From Sparassis latifolia (lineage: Eukaryota; Basidiomycota; Agaricomycetes; Polyporales; Sparassidaceae), in the NCBI GenBank assembly GCA_018466975.1, contig CM031562.1, positions 62,001 through 126,000 of the forward strand: a stretch of 64,000 nucleotides of DNA, written 5' to 3'. Each line of letters begins with the position of its first letter. The first letter of the stretch is position 1. Below are positions 47,639 to 59,831 of the stretch, piece after piece. Both the position numbers and the translations under genes were made by a program. Under the pieces are notes generated by a model. The model worked only from the letters and a program-made list of their open reading frames with translations, had not been told where the DNA came from and did not search any database.

Positions 47639-48740
47639 GTAGTGTGAGTGATCCGTCTTGTGTCCCATGTCTGACGGCGCTAAGTTTTATGCTGCAGCAT
47701 CTGCAGTATTTGCGGCAGTGTCGACAGGCTTTATTCACTCAGAACCGCGTCACAACCACAGTTTTCTCGCTTGCAGTATCGGGGCAGTGTTGCGTCGACT
47801 GGCTGTATTCTTCCCATCGATCTTCAGGATATGTATTGTCTCACTCCCTCTGACCACACATTCCTTGCGGTTTATCCGTCCATCCCGCTAATCATATTAC
47901 GCAAGTTCATGTTCACTGCTTACACCCGTATGATGATTTCCTCACTCTCGACATACTCCAGCATATCGTTGACTTGTGCTTGGTCGCGATCATCTATTTA
48001 TCTCTCATTCACCTTTTACGCCGCGTGTCTCTTCCCCAGTTCACCATTCCCGTCCATTTCCATATTCTCCGCGCTCACGGCGCCACTGCATTTTCCCCCT
48101 CAACACGTGCATGTCCATTTACCGTCGATATATGTCGTAACGACAGGCCTATGTCTTATGCAAATGATACGTTTATGTTATATGCGATTGAGACTCGACG
48201 TCCATGTTCAACTGTCATCGGCTGTTGGATGCTTCTGCTTGTATGTTTGCATGTCACTATTCTGTTCATATCATTGTGATTGTTGGTCCTTACGAGCCCG
48301 TAAGATGAGTCGGCAGTGGATTTTTGCTTTGTCTTTGCTCTGTGCATCCCCGTTTTGTTCGGACACTCTAGATCCCCGGCTTGCTCACACACTTGCATCC
48401 GTTCGTACACTTCCTCGTCGTCGCGTGCCACACACACTACCTAACCACACGTTTAAGGACGTCGAATGTCCAGCACTGTCATCTCGAAGCCAAAATCACG
48501 CCTGTGACGCTCGGATTCAACGCGTGAAAGGAAGTAACAAAATGAGATCGCGATTGATTTGTGGTGCTCCAACGACATGGGTGCCGCGGCGCTGTAACCA
48601 AGATCCTCGAGGGCTTATCTTACGAATAGCTGCGGTAGATAGGTGTATATGGATTGAGGAGTGGTACCCATAGCCCACAAGGCAACTTTCATAGGCGTGC
48701 ACTTGAGCGGTAACCATCTGCACTCGGCTTGGACATCTGG
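47639..48740. other. pyrimidine-rich gene-free stretch
   Basis: An accidental long open frame crosses this stretch, but its translation is low-complexity Ser/Leu/Tyr/Cys and it has no domain. Nothing else was recognised. Confidence 0.5.
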
Positions 48741-49905
48741 GCAGGATGGGTCTGGTTACCCTCCACGACGATGTCCTCCTCCTCCTCGTTGGCCTTCTCG
48801 AACCTCTCGATGCCCTCCATCTGTCCGAGACCAACCGCCCATCTCCAACTCATCGCGCTCCCTTGCGCTCTCTCAGTTGTAAAACTCAAGACGCACGCCC
48901 AGCTCACCGCGTTCTGCAGATCCATGCGCCGCTACCCGCAAAGTCGCATGCATTTCTTGTGCAAGCTCTCCATCGTGACCCCAGATGGCGAGTTCTCCAG
49001 CGCGTCCCCTCGCTGGCGTGCTCGAGTAGCCCGTCAGGCTGCGGACGATCACGATACGTCACTTTGAGAACTTCATCGAGGCCGCACCATGCATCAGCGA
49101 TGCTCTCGCATCACTCGAGAAACTTGAAGACTTCTTCCTGATCGGTTGTCGCGAGCGTGTGCGAGAGATGCTCCCTCGACTTCGCAGTAAGCCGCGCAGA
49201 GCCATGCTCGTCTGCTTTCCGCCCCTCGTACTCCGTCTCTCCGCGCTCTCGGCTCTGCAGCACGCATACAGACTCATGTTATCCAACATCCCAATCGACA
49301 ATAATTCACCGCCTAGTGAGCTGCGAGTCCCTTGGGAGGCACTGAAGTATGTAGTCCTCCAGTACGTTCAGATTCCCGCATCCTTTCTCCTAGCCAAGTC
49401 CCCAAGCTGCGAGCCACGCTGCTGCTGGAGATCGACATCGTGGTGCCGGCATCAGCCTCGATGGGTGCACCCTCCTCCTCGCCGTTGCGCACCGTCGACT
49501 ACATAAGGCTCAACGCGTCGCGGGTAAACATCGACACGCCTGATGCAGGTGTCGTGCGCACCCTGCGGCCGCTGCAGTGCATCCCGCCCGTCGTGCTCTC
49601 GCTGAAGGTCCGCGCAGACCTGATGCTCGCTTTCTGGGAGCGCCCCGCTGCGCTTCTGCTCTTCATACGATAATCAGAACCCGGCCTCTTCTGCGATCGA
49701 CACTGGCGAGTCGGGCAGTCCCTGCTCGCGAACGCGCCTGTTACTGGTTTCTCCATGCGCACACATCGTGGATGACGTGTCGATACAGCCACTGCTCCTG
49801 CTCCTCGCCCTCCTTAGACGCACAACACGCGTGGATATCGATGGACTATACAAGGGCCTGTCCGACGGTGACCTGATCGTTGTACCCTGGGTTCTGGCGT
49901 GATGT
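48740..49905 (+). pseudogene. decayed F-box protein gene
   Basis: An F-box-like start at 48746 (LVTLHDDVLLLLVGLLEPLD) is followed, in three successive reading frames, by blocks typical of agaricomycete F-box proteins: VVKLKTHAQLTAFCRSMRRY (48880s-48930s), HFENFIEAAPCISDALASLE (about 49058-49120), REMLPRLRSKPRRAMLVCFP, then LRATLLLEIDIVVPASASMG in another frame after 49400. At least three frameshifts are needed, too many for sequencing error. It is unrelated in detail to the cluster at 33-40 kb. Confidence 0.6.
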
Positions 49906-50090
49906 GACGGCGAGGGCCAACTAGGCGCGCCGCGGGGGATCGCTTCAATTTACTATCGAGGTCCCTCCGCGTCGGAACATTTCGCGATTGGCCAAAACTG
50001 TGCCCGCCAATAGTGTGGCTGTGGCAAGTGTGGGGGCCAACGTCGATGCTGGTCTGAGACTGGCGGCAAAACACGCAGACGGGCGGAGAA

Positions 50091-50152
50091 AGGACTCGGA
50101 GGCGATGACGTACCTCGTTGTCGAGCGACGGTGTCATTGGTTTGAGGACTGA
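50091..50152. repeat. 62-bp dispersed repeat, copy 1
   Basis: The block around gactcggaggcgatgacgta recurs at 52588-52650 with few differences. Copy 1 lies about 510 bp, and copy 2 about 145 bp, upstream of a SINE-like copy. Confidence 0.7.
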
Positions 50153-50662
50153 GGACTGCTGAGTACCGAGTTTGGCCAGGTCGGTGAACGTCCGAGGTTC
50201 GAGCGCTGCTGTGTCGACATCATTGGATGTCGACCGATGCTCCGCATATCAGTCCACATGCGCCCTCCCCGCCTCACAAGCGCACCAGTTTGAACAGCGA
50301 CGCTCGCCAAGCATTCTTTGCCGACTTCCGAGGCTGGAACATTGAGTTCGAGAGTCCCTAGGATGGGCCAGCAAGGCAAACTCACGCCGCCCGCGCTTCC
50401 ACTTTACCTCACCACCAGCCGCGCCCCTCTTACTGTTGTGCGCATGTTCGTCGCTGCCCTCGCACCCGCGGTCCCAGACGATGCGGTCAGCGCTGTAACG
50501 CACTCTCCGTCACGTCTGAAGCTGGTGGCGACGATGGCGAGTACGTTTACGGACATGCTGGAACTCCGAGATGTCACGGTGCAGGTGAGGCACCGGGTGG
50601 TCTCGGGGTTGTACGATGACCCTACTTGTAAGTGTACTAGTGCAGCCTTCAGGCTCTTCGAA

Positions 50663-50747
50663 GCTCTGGTTGTTTATTGGCTAACACGCCTGAGCTGTGC
50701 GTTGGTGCTGCTTAGGCGTAAGCTGGGTTCGAATCCCAGACGGGGAA
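50663..50747 (+). repeat. tRNA-derived SINE-like copy 1
   Basis: A T-arm with B box (ctgggttcgaatcccag, 50723-50739) has a perfect 5-bp stem. It is preceded by gctctgg-ttgtttattggctaa, which aligns with copies 2 and 3, and followed by an acceptor-like acggggaa. The acceptor stem is weak (three Watson-Crick pairs and two wobbles) and no normal anticodon arm is visible, so it is a tRNA-like relic and not a working tRNA gene. Confidence 0.6.
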
Positions 50748-52587
50748 TAGAGTGGTTAGGCCGTGCTTTTTTCTTGTCCGACGCCGTCGCTTGCATCGCA
50801 GTCTGTGACCGCGTTTTCTCCACATGTGCACATACTCAAGACGAAGTATCGACACACCCACAGCACCCCCGCCCTCGCTTTCGTTCCCCCGCTGACATAT
50901 ATACATGTCAGACATGTCAGACACCCCGGACTCTGGACCCTCGCCTCTCTCGCGATGCGACTACGCCCGGATCAGTGAAGGTCTCTTCGATTTACCGTCG
51001 ATGTAACATTCCGGACGATCTGTAGGTGACTTTTACGCCTCGCGCAGCAGGCTCGTGGGCGTCCGTGCGCTCTACACCGCAGCCGACCGCGAAGGTATAT
51101 AGGCTCAGCACCCGCCACCATCATCCACACGCGCACCTCCCGCTCGACGCAGGCACTTCACGGCGCCGGAAAGCTGATAATATTGGTCGTCGACCCCGCC
51201 GAACCGATAAGTACCCAAGTATCCAGCAAAGTGCGCGGTGGTGAGGAACCCCCAACCGTCCACGCTACAGTACGTATCCATCCCGGCCTGTGCTCTGGGC
51301 GGTTCGCGCGAAGAATGCGTTGGCGGTCGTGCGGTAGACTCCTGACTCTCCTGGATTGGCGTCGACGCTCGCGAGGTACGAATCCTCGCTCTCTGATGCG
51401 ATAGTCCGCTTGTCGCTAAACGTATGTCCAGTTACTCCGGTTCTTCGAGGTATCGGAGGCGGCGGCACTTGGGGCTGCTGCTGCGGGAACGTCGTCGAGC
51501 TCGGTCGTGCGCGGATGGGCGCTCGTGTGAAAGTACGCAGTGCGAAACGGACGGTGAGTCGAACATGCGTGCAGTACTGTAACTAAGCGCGTCTCTAGCT
51601 GTCGGTGCGGACGACCCACTTCCGGCACACGCGGGCAATTGCAAAGCTCCGCTAGCTGTCAAAGCCAACCGAACCTCAATCGGTCTCAAAATCCCTTTGT
51701 CGCAGATCCAGGTGTGCCGACAGAAACTCGCACGCCCGCCCGCCCGCGCAGAAATCTACACCCCAGCAGTAGCCCCGCCGGCCAGCCGCACCGAGTCGAC
51801 GGCGGCGAGCGAAGCAGAAGCGTCCGCGAGCTCCATTAGTACGGTGCCCTACCGCGCATCGGTGACTTCGCACAAACAGGAAGGAATAAATGGGACGCAC
51901 CACGAGCCTCTGAGACGACGCGCCCGTCGTCGGCACGCGCTCGACTGGGTAGCGGACGCCCGGCAGACAGGTGGCACCGCTGGCCAGCTCGGGGGCGAGC
52001 TCGGGGAGCGAGTAAGCAGAAGCGCGTCCGCGGGCTCGTGAGTATGGCGGTCCACGTACGAATAGAGCAGAGCGCGGGAGAGGCGCGACCAGTAGTACCA
52101 CTGCTCCGAGGAGACCCGCTAATCGTCCATGCCTAAGCTGTCCATCGGCACACGCCCAATTGCGGTGCCTTCCATCGCATCCGGAAGAGGGGACAGCCAG
52201 AAAAGAGAGACCGCCCAGCTACTGAGCGGGTAATGGGACGCACGGGTAGCGGACTAAGAAGCAACGCGCGCCCCCATCGCCCGAGCCGTCCATCGCCAAC
52301 GCACCTCTCCCGGAGCCCATGGAATCCCGCAGAGAAGGAGAGAGCTCACTGGAATTGCATATACGAAGTCCAGGGGTGATTACGACGGCATTCAACATCC
52401 GTGGAGTACGTCCAGTCTGGCGAGCATCTCCGAGCCGAGGAATGGCTCGGCTGAACGGTGAGGCCTTGAGGTCGCGCGGGTGGACGGAGCGGCGCAAGGT
52501 GGAGGCGATCCAAGGAGTCGTGCAGGAGAGCGACTAGGTGGCTGCGGCAGCGCGAGGGAACGAAGGCGACGGCTGCTGAGACAGAGG

Positions 52588-52650
52588 AAGACTCGGAGGT
52601 GATGACGTACCTCGTCGTCGAGCGGCGGTGTCGTTAAGTCGAGGACTTGG
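52588..52650. repeat. 62-bp dispersed repeat, copy 2
   Basis: Partner of 50091-50152, with differences mainly at single transitions. Weaker similarity extends some 50 bases upstream in both. Confidence 0.7.
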
Positions 52651-52793
52651 CGTAGCGCTGCTAGCTGGGTTAACGGTGCTCGGCAATTCACCGACATATT
52701 TCCGGTGACATGCTGCTTTGAGGACCGACCAGACGACGCGTGCATACGTTTACGCTGGAACTCCAAGAGACAGGATGCGACACATTTTTCGAT

Positions 52794-52877
52794 GCCCTGG
52801 TTGATTGTTGGCGCGTACGTGTGGATTGTGCTTCGACGCTGCTCGTGCGGAAGTTGGGTTCGAATCCCACCCAGGGA
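52794..52877 (+). repeat. tRNA-derived SINE-like copy 2
   Basis: This 84-nt unit has an acceptor-like pair gccctgg/ccaggga (six of seven pairs) and a B box in ttgggttcgaatcccac (52854-52870). Its length suits a class II (Leu/Ser-like) tRNA, but the D and anticodon arms do not fold normally. It aligns with copy 1 over its whole length. Confidence 0.6.
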
Positions 52878-53119
52878 GTAATAGTGTCACTGAGCACTTT
52901 TTGTCTACGGTAGTCAGATGCCGTTGCTGCTGAAGCGCTGAAGCTGCAGCTCGATAGGACGGCTGAGGTTCTCGGTTAGTGACAGTATCGGTGTCCTCCG
53001 ACATATGTGCTTGGAATTCTGGAACGAGGAGATGACGTCGTCGTTCCATCCTCTCGCTCCGCTGTCACCGGAGACGGCGAGCTATATCTGGACATCTAAT
53101 ATTGTGCAAATATCCCATC

Positions 53120-53263
53120 TAACATTGTACATATGTGATAGAATGTCAGACAGTTGTACATTTTTGTAAACAGGCTTATTCTCGCGACCTGATTGGCTGA
53201 GAAAGGATGTAAGGCAAAATTTTCGCAGGCAACAAGAGCCGGTCATACATGTACAATGTAAGG
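53120..53263. mobile_element. small inverted-repeat element
   Basis: ctaacattgtacatatgtg (53120-53138) and catacatgtacaatgtaag (53245-53263) are inverted repeats: acattgtacat is perfect and the 19-bp arms match at 16 positions. A direct repeat tgtaaggca(a/g)aattttc occurs at 53208 and 53257. There is no coding capacity. A MITE is likely. Confidence 0.4.
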
Positions 53264-54536
53264 CAGAATTTTCCCACAATGTCCACAGGTGCGATATTGC
53301 CCGCTGTCTCCGGTGTGTGATTTATCCCCTCCATCGTCGATCGTCGATCATCGATCATCCTCCATGGACACTGTTGCTCTGTACGTTCTTCATCATATTT
53401 GCTGCAGGATTCTCGACGCTTCCTCGTAGTTCGATTAGCACCGTCGCTCGAGCAGGCAGAATATGGGCCGCACGTCCGACCAGCTGGCGTGCGGCCTCAT
53501 GCGCTTCGGGCGACCAGTGCGACACGCGCGATGGGCGTGCGCGACGTGTCATCATCTCTCAGAGCGGTAGTCCTACTGGTCCGTCCCGCACCCATCCCGC
53601 TCTTCTTCGCGCACGAATGTGGCAGAGTGCCGTACCAACTGAGCTCGTGAACATGTGCGTATATCTCCGCGTGAAGTTCTAGCTCACCGGCCTCGTCACC
53701 GCCGCCGTCGTGCTGGGGTACGCTGCCTCCCTCTCGCTGGGGTGTGCATACCTCCGGATGGCGTACCGATACGTACACGGGTCCCCCACTGGCTCCGCAC
53801 GATGGTAGGATGTCAGCGCGGTGGATGCTGGATCGCGAAGAGGGACGGCTACGCCCCGCCGGTGAAGGCGCTTTCCGCTGACGGTCTCAAACTGGTGAGC
53901 ACACGCGGGACTGGGAGAACGACTACTTTTTCAAGCTTTTTACGATGATGACAGAGCAGGCTGTGGTAGACTCTTTTTTTTCAGCAGACTCTACTGCTCG
54001 CAGCCAAAGTCGGTACGCCCTGCGTTCACTCCGACGAGCGGCTCAGGATCTTCCGTAGCTCTCACCCGATAAGGTGCTCGCTCCGCTCGATATCTGGCCT
54101 GCATTGATGGGGCATATTGACACCGACAAGCCTGAAGTGCACGCGTCCTCGGCTCACGTATCCCATGCCTCACGCTCTTCGCTCGCTCCTCCCCAACCCG
54201 ACTCGACCGCTGCTCCTCAACCGGCGCGCATGCGTTTTTTCATGCAGAGTGTCGGCGGCTGCAGCGCAGTGGCTTTATGCGCGAACGAACGCGGTCGCAG
54301 ACTTGGAGTGCTCCGCTGCGCTTCAGCTTCTGCTCTGGTCTTCGGTCGCTCGCGTATACCGTACAGTAGTGCGTAGCCGAGTGGAAGTGGATAAACGACG
54401 CCAAAAGGGTTTATGACTCGCCTTAGCACCGTACGCCCTGAGGGACGACGGCATAGGCTTCTTTCATTCGCACTGGACAGTGTGTGTGCATGTGACCTGC
54501 AACCAGACTTCATAATCTGATGTCGCCATTTCTTTC

Positions 54537-54624
54537 ACCCTGGTCGTATGATGGTCAAGTCCACAGGCTAGCCGTCAGTCGAGATGGCGTCTGCGAGATG
54601 CTGGGTTCGAATCCTAGCCAGGGA
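54537..54624 (+). repeat. tRNA-derived SINE-like copy 3
   Basis: This 88-nt unit has an acceptor-like pair accctgg/ccaggga (six pairs) and a B box in ctgggttcgaatcctag (54601-54617) with a five-pair stem including one wobble. A TGGTCAAGTCC segment resembles an A box. The same overall plan as copies 1 and 2 supports one dispersed family. Confidence 0.6.
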
Positions 54625-57122
54625 TTGAAGAAGAATGCCCATTCTTTTCTTCCCGTCTCATGCGCCCGGCTGGACTTTTTCTCTCCGGACAACCTATGCC
54701 ATCCGCGTACGTTGGTAGTTACAGATCCTAGGAAGCTCCTTTAGGGATCGCGGGCGGACGGTTCAGGTTCTCGGGGAGCGACCGCGTCCGTCAGCGCTCG
54801 CTTACGAATCGCACGGCCCAAAATCCATCATCACACGCCTCGCCCCTCGCTCCTCGCGACCCAACTCGCGACCTTTTCTCCTCGCGATCGATCCTTCGGG
54901 ATTGGGAATGCACGACCTAAACCGGTCAAGCTACGGAGACGGAAGCCAATCGGCTCTAGGTGAACGCGTCTTCTTCCGCAGGTTCGCCTGTCCTCTCGCA
55001 GCACTCAGTGCTTGCGACATTGGCTACGCTCACGGACATGCAGAGCTCCGAGTCCTTCAGCGGACTCGAACACTTATTCGTCCGCGCTCGGACGCGATTC
55101 GAGTTCCTCTCGGCGAACTGGTGGACATGCGCACCCAGCTGTGGCTCGTGCTTCGACCTTTCGAACCAGGGCTGTCCTCTGCGAAAACGTTCTCGATGTG
55201 GCTTGTAGCTCTCGTTTCCTTCGGTCAGCGTACGTGAGTGCGGATGCTCACGTAGATCTTGCCTAACTGATTATGGTGGGACGATTCGGTACGAGATCTT
55301 CCTCATTAATATTTCCTCCAATCCAAGTTCATTTTGCTACTTCTCAAGCGGGCACCTCAAGGCCTCATCCATTGCGTGAATGTTGAGTATGCGAACATTC
55401 AATCTTATATCGCATTGCAGGTTGCTTTCCTAAACCTGCTGAACGCCACGCAGATCATGTTATACCACCGGTCTCGATATCGTTCTGTCTAACCACTTAC
55501 TGCGATCCGTCTTCTCACTGGACGTCTCTACTCTTACCTGGTGGAATTTACCGCCCGTATTCATCTACACGAACGTGTTTATGCTAATACAATCTCGCAG
55601 ATTCGTGTGAATATTCCTCTCTCACTTCTTCCTGGCCCCGCGCCAAATCCATAACGCGCACAATCATGTCATCGACGAGCTTTCCTCTGCGGCGACCTTG
55701 CTGTTCGCCTCGGGATGGGCGCAGCGCCCACTCTCGGTTCTCCCAAGTTGACCGTCTGTACCGATCTGATCTTCAGGGCAACGATCTCGACAGTCCAACT
55801 GCGGGCAATACGCGAGACCTTGAGCTAGCGCAGTTCGTTGAACGTCGCTAGACCTTCTCGCGTTGGACTCAATCGCTGTCGGTCAAGAGCGGGACAGCGA
55901 CGTTATGTAGTTGTATATAAGTGAGCGTCGATCCTTTCATTGTCGTATGTCTTGCCAAGCCGTCGTTGCCGTCCGCCGTCCAACAAAGAATTCAGCACAC
56001 CGCGTTCTCGCCATTCGCAGAGGGCGTAGTTTTCTTCCCCCGGTGGACCCGTGCACTTTATTGTACCACCCCGAACCTGATTTTATTGGAGGTGTGTACA
56101 TCACTGCGTGCAACGCACTATTTTCACTACGGTTTCACGGGCTTCTGAGCCACGTATGTCCCAGGCATCCCGTTTAACCGTCCGAATTCGGGGTGTATGC
56201 CTGCTGTCATTCTGCTCGGTTAGAATGAAGCCAGACAGAGCACGTGGAACGACGGTGCGTCGCCCGTTCTGACTCACAAGTCTTCCATCGAGTTCCGAGT
56301 GCGATCCTTACGTGCAGTTCGACGTGAGTTCCCGCCTTCGAGTTTGAGTGTCTGGACATGGAATTAGCCGATGGAATGGCTGGTGAGCACTCAGAATTCA
56401 GAACTCGGGATCTTATAAGCTTATAGTTCCGTTGAAGCGTCGCGCTGACGTTGGTATCATCGATCTTGGCGCTACTGCATCGGTGTTGTGATGAACGACC
56501 CGCGCGAGCTGTATGCCGAGAAAATGTGATACGTGCCAGACCGTAAGGATACCCCATGTAGCCGCAATATCATGCTTCAGTAGCGTGGTTCTGTTATCTG
56601 TCTCTTCGAATTCTGCCTGCGGAGCATCCGCGTCTCGATGAACGACCCTCTCGATTCGTATCTTCGTGCAGTCCATCCAATATCTTGTATTCGTGCGCAC
56701 GGCTACCGAGCTGCATGTCGACCTCTTTGTATTTCGCTGCACGTCTTAAAACGTTGAAGACTGACGCCTTATGCGGCTAGACTGCTTTTGCATATCTCGG
56801 CTGGGATCCTTCGGCGTCACGTCGGCGTGATCCTGTAGGGTCGAAGAAAACCAGGCCAAGAAAAGAAGAGAACGAAAGAGGGGGACGCAGTGCATGGACC
56901 CGCGTTTGCGCAGGACCGGAGTCTTGAGTGTGGTGCTCGAACACTGCTTGCTAACGACACTGACGGCTTGAGGGGGAATAAAATATATGTCGAAACGAAA
57001 AGAACCTATACGACGAGTCAACGAGTTTGCGGTCTACCTATACCTATATATCGTGGATAGAGAGGACAGAGGCTATTAGTCGTGCGCGAAAAGTCAAGTC
57101 AAAAAAGATCCAGACGACGAAC

Positions 57123-59013
57123 CTAGTCGACGATTTCGTAGAGGAAGATGTTGGGATACGCTTTCTTCATCTGCTCCTCGATCCACCAGTAGGGGGTGAG
57201 GTACGTGACGTCGGTCTCTTCGGTCGCGCCGGCACCGGCGACGAGCAGCCCGATAACCCGGCCCTTCGAGTCGACCACGATGGAGCCAGAGTCGCCGGGA
57301 GCAGAAAAGGCGCCGTCCTCGTTGCTGTAAGGGTAGACGGCGATCTCGATGGACGTCTTCTTGATGTCGTACTCGGACTCGGGGTAGGTGCGAACGAACG
57401 ACTCCATGCCGGAGAGGCGACCGAGAGTGGGGCCTGTGGTCGTTCCGTTCTTGACGACAATCAGACACTTCTCGCCGTTAACATCGAGCTGCTCCGGCTT
57501 GCGGATCTCGTCGTCCTTTACGACCCCGCTGACCTGGAGGAGCCCGCCGGGGGGGTACTCGAAGTCGAACTGACCCTCAGGGTGAGGGTGCATCTTGAGG
57601 ATAAAGTCGGCCGGCGAAATCTTGCCACCTAGATTTTTAAAAAATACGCTAAAACCGGGGACGGCGTTGCCAAGACAAGATGGAAACGTACCGACATAAA
57701 CCTTGTTGCCCTGGAAAGTGTCCCAGTCGATCTTGTCGCGGTAGAGATCGATCAGGGCCCAGTCCCGGGTGAAGTGCTTGGGGCCGTCGTCGACGGCAAT
57801 AGCAGGGGCGTGGACGACGTAACCGATCACGCGCTGGTACGGAGTCGTCCAGTGCTTGGTGACCTCGTCATGGATCTCGTTTGCGTCCTCGATCCTCCTG
57901 TTCGCCTTCTCCACCAAGTCCCCGTAATTCTTGCGCGCGCGAGTGATCTTGGGCGCCTCGCCCTCGACGACCGGACCCAACCTCTCAATCTCTTCGTTCC
58001 ATGTCTTGATGGAGAGAAGCTCGTGGCCGATAGTGCTCATCATACGACCGATGGCATTGGTGTAGGCATTGGTGCCAAGAACGACGATCTTCTCACGAGC
58101 CCGGCTGCTGCGCTTGTGCGATAGGGGCTGATTACGGTGTGCGGGAGGCGGGCGAGCGACGTGGCTGGCGGTGAGAAGGAAGACGCGGTCGCTCTGGCTG
58201 CCCTCTCGGAGGTAGACGGCACCCGTGCCCCCGAAGTAAGGTGTCGTGAACGGAGCGATCTGGATGCCAAGCGTGGGAGTGAAGGGGCTACGAAGCTCGG
58301 GGACGGGGTCGACAGAGGGGTCGAAGGAGAGAAGCTTTGGGCCAACAGACTGGGTGACAACAGACTCGCGGAATGCAACCTCGACGTCGGGGAACCCCTC
58401 TCGAGCCAGAATATCCTTGCAGTCGTTGGCTGCCTCCTTGGCTGCCTCGAAGGCGAGAGTCCCAGGCATCACCCCTATCCAGAGATGGAGCACACTGACG
58501 TCCTCTTTCCCTGCCTCGGCAAAACGGACGGGGTCGACCGACGACCACTCAACGTCGCGGGAGTCGAGGTGCTCGTAGATGAGCTGGCCAATCTCGAGCC
58601 AGCGGTTCTGCATCGGATGGTCGCAGACGGGGCGGGCCTCTCGCAGAATGCGCTGCGCCTCGGGACCCGTGCGCACACGCCAGGCTTTGCCGGTTTTGAA
58701 GACGCAGCGAGGGTTGCTGGGTAAGCCATAGAAGTCTGTGAAAGCCCCAGGGTAGGGGCCGGAGAGACGGGGCTGAAGGGTGGCGATGTCCTGGACGCTC
58801 TCGTCGAGGTCGAGCCTGCTAAAGGCGGAGGTGGGAGAGACTAGGGTGGTAGTGGGAGAAACGGGCGGCTGGCTGCCCGCTTCCAGAGCAGCGATATCTA
58901 TACATGAGACGAAGAAGGGGTTCGATGCCACTAGAACGAGAGAGAGAGAGAGAGAGAAAAAAAGAAAGGTGAGTACTTATGCGAGGAGATAGGAAAACGC
59001 CAAGGGACGCACT
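57123..59013 (-). CDS. trypsin-fold serine protease (PA clan)
   Basis: On the minus strand, exons 58930-57692 and 57628-57123 plus the last base of a 5' exon (59013) give 581 residues. The ATG appears to be split by the first intron (58931-59012): A ends exon 1 and TG begins exon 2. The second intron (57629-57691) is 63 nt and stop-free, so its retention adds 21 residues in frame; homologues as I remember them join VYVGG-KIS. The catalytic triad is visible: H257 (FLLTASHVAR), D390 (TRDWALIDLY) and S527 (SAPGDSGSIV). There is a 250-residue N-terminal extension and no signal peptide or membrane segment, so it is probably intracellular. Substrates are unknown. The gene is intact and well separated from its neighbours. 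Confidence 0.85.
58931..59012 (-). other. first intron of the protease gene, containing a (CT)n tract
   Basis: On the minus strand the intron runs from GTGCGT to TTCTAG (82 nt). Its polypyrimidine tract is a (GA)10 microsatellite on the plus strand (58938-58957). Removal creates the start codon by joining A to TGGCATCG. Confidence 0.6.
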
Positions 59014-59831
59014 TCTGAACAAAAAAAGCTTCGGGGTAGGGCAGAGTACTAGGACCGTTCAAGCCCTCCCTGGATGGGTTGCGAATAAATGGGCCTATGC
59101 TGCATAGTCGGTCAATCCAAGTCTACAGCGACACTCAATTTTGTTTATTCGTCCCCAGTTTATTGCGTCATCGATCCTGATATAGACACATCACATCCGT
59201 CCGGGAATGGAAAGGTCGTAGATCATCCTGATTATTCTGGATGATAAAGAATGCACATTCCCGTCGGACTTGTAATTTCCGAAGTCAACAAATGCCCTCC
59301 TGCCAAATTTTACAGAAAAGGGATAGGAGTAAAGGTCAAAGACTAAGGCTGCATGTGTGTAGATGGTTTTCTAGCAGGTTGGTAGTGCAAAGGTGATCAA
59401 TTTCCTTCCGACGGTGTTGCAATGCTGACGCGGACCCACCAAAAGTGCACGTTTATTGAAGCCCCGCCAAATTTAATGTAGGGAAGCTCGATGGCGAAAC
59501 CTATTTCGCGCTCCCAAATTTGGACTATGAGCACGTCCCGATTTGGGAGGGCGAAATAAATAAACAGGCGAATAAACAAAATTGAGTTACGACATTCTTG
59601 AGATGGCGAATATGTTGGACTTGGATATTTGCCAGTATTTACTCCGACCCGATATGTATGTTAATCTTCTGTATTTGTACAATATGAGTCTTGACGTCAT
59701 TACTCCACAGCGGTTCGTCCACATATGTAGTTATGAATTCATAGTGACGATAGCCAAGCACTTAATGCGAGGCTCCACCAGACTCCACCGATGTACATAA
59801 AAGAGCGCGAGGAATGCGCTGAAGGGGGCAG
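59014..59831. other. gene-free stretch with hairpins
   Basis: Between the protease 5' end and the retrotransposon I see no gene. A strong inverted repeat lies at 59502-59558 (arms tatttcgcgctcccaaat and atttgggagggcgaaata, 17 of 18 pairs, 21-nt loop). A smaller one is at 59222-59245 (atcatcc/ggatgat). Confidence 0.5.

Larger units (their letters stand above)
49906..57122. other. 7-kb repeat-rich, gene-poor stretch
   Basis: No credible gene was assembled. Long GC-rich frames on both strands are uninformative. Repeats include three SINE-like copies, a 62-bp dispersed repeat (50091-50152 and 52588-52650) and a small inverted-repeat element at 53120-53263. A weak internal repeat around gatgaacgaccc occurs near 56490 and 56637. 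Confidence 0.5.

Noticed and set aside
47771..48673. Open frame of 300 codons on the plus strand
   Set aside because: It has no true ATG at its start, the translation is low-complexity and hydrophobic without domains, and it lies in pyrimidine-rich flanking DNA.
50663..54624. Functional tRNA genes
   Set aside because: The B boxes and T-arms are good, but the D and anticodon arms do not fold and one acceptor stem is poor, so they are listed as tRNA-derived repeats.
57027..57632. 201-codon plus-strand frame
   Set aside because: It is antisense to the catalytic domain of the serine protease.
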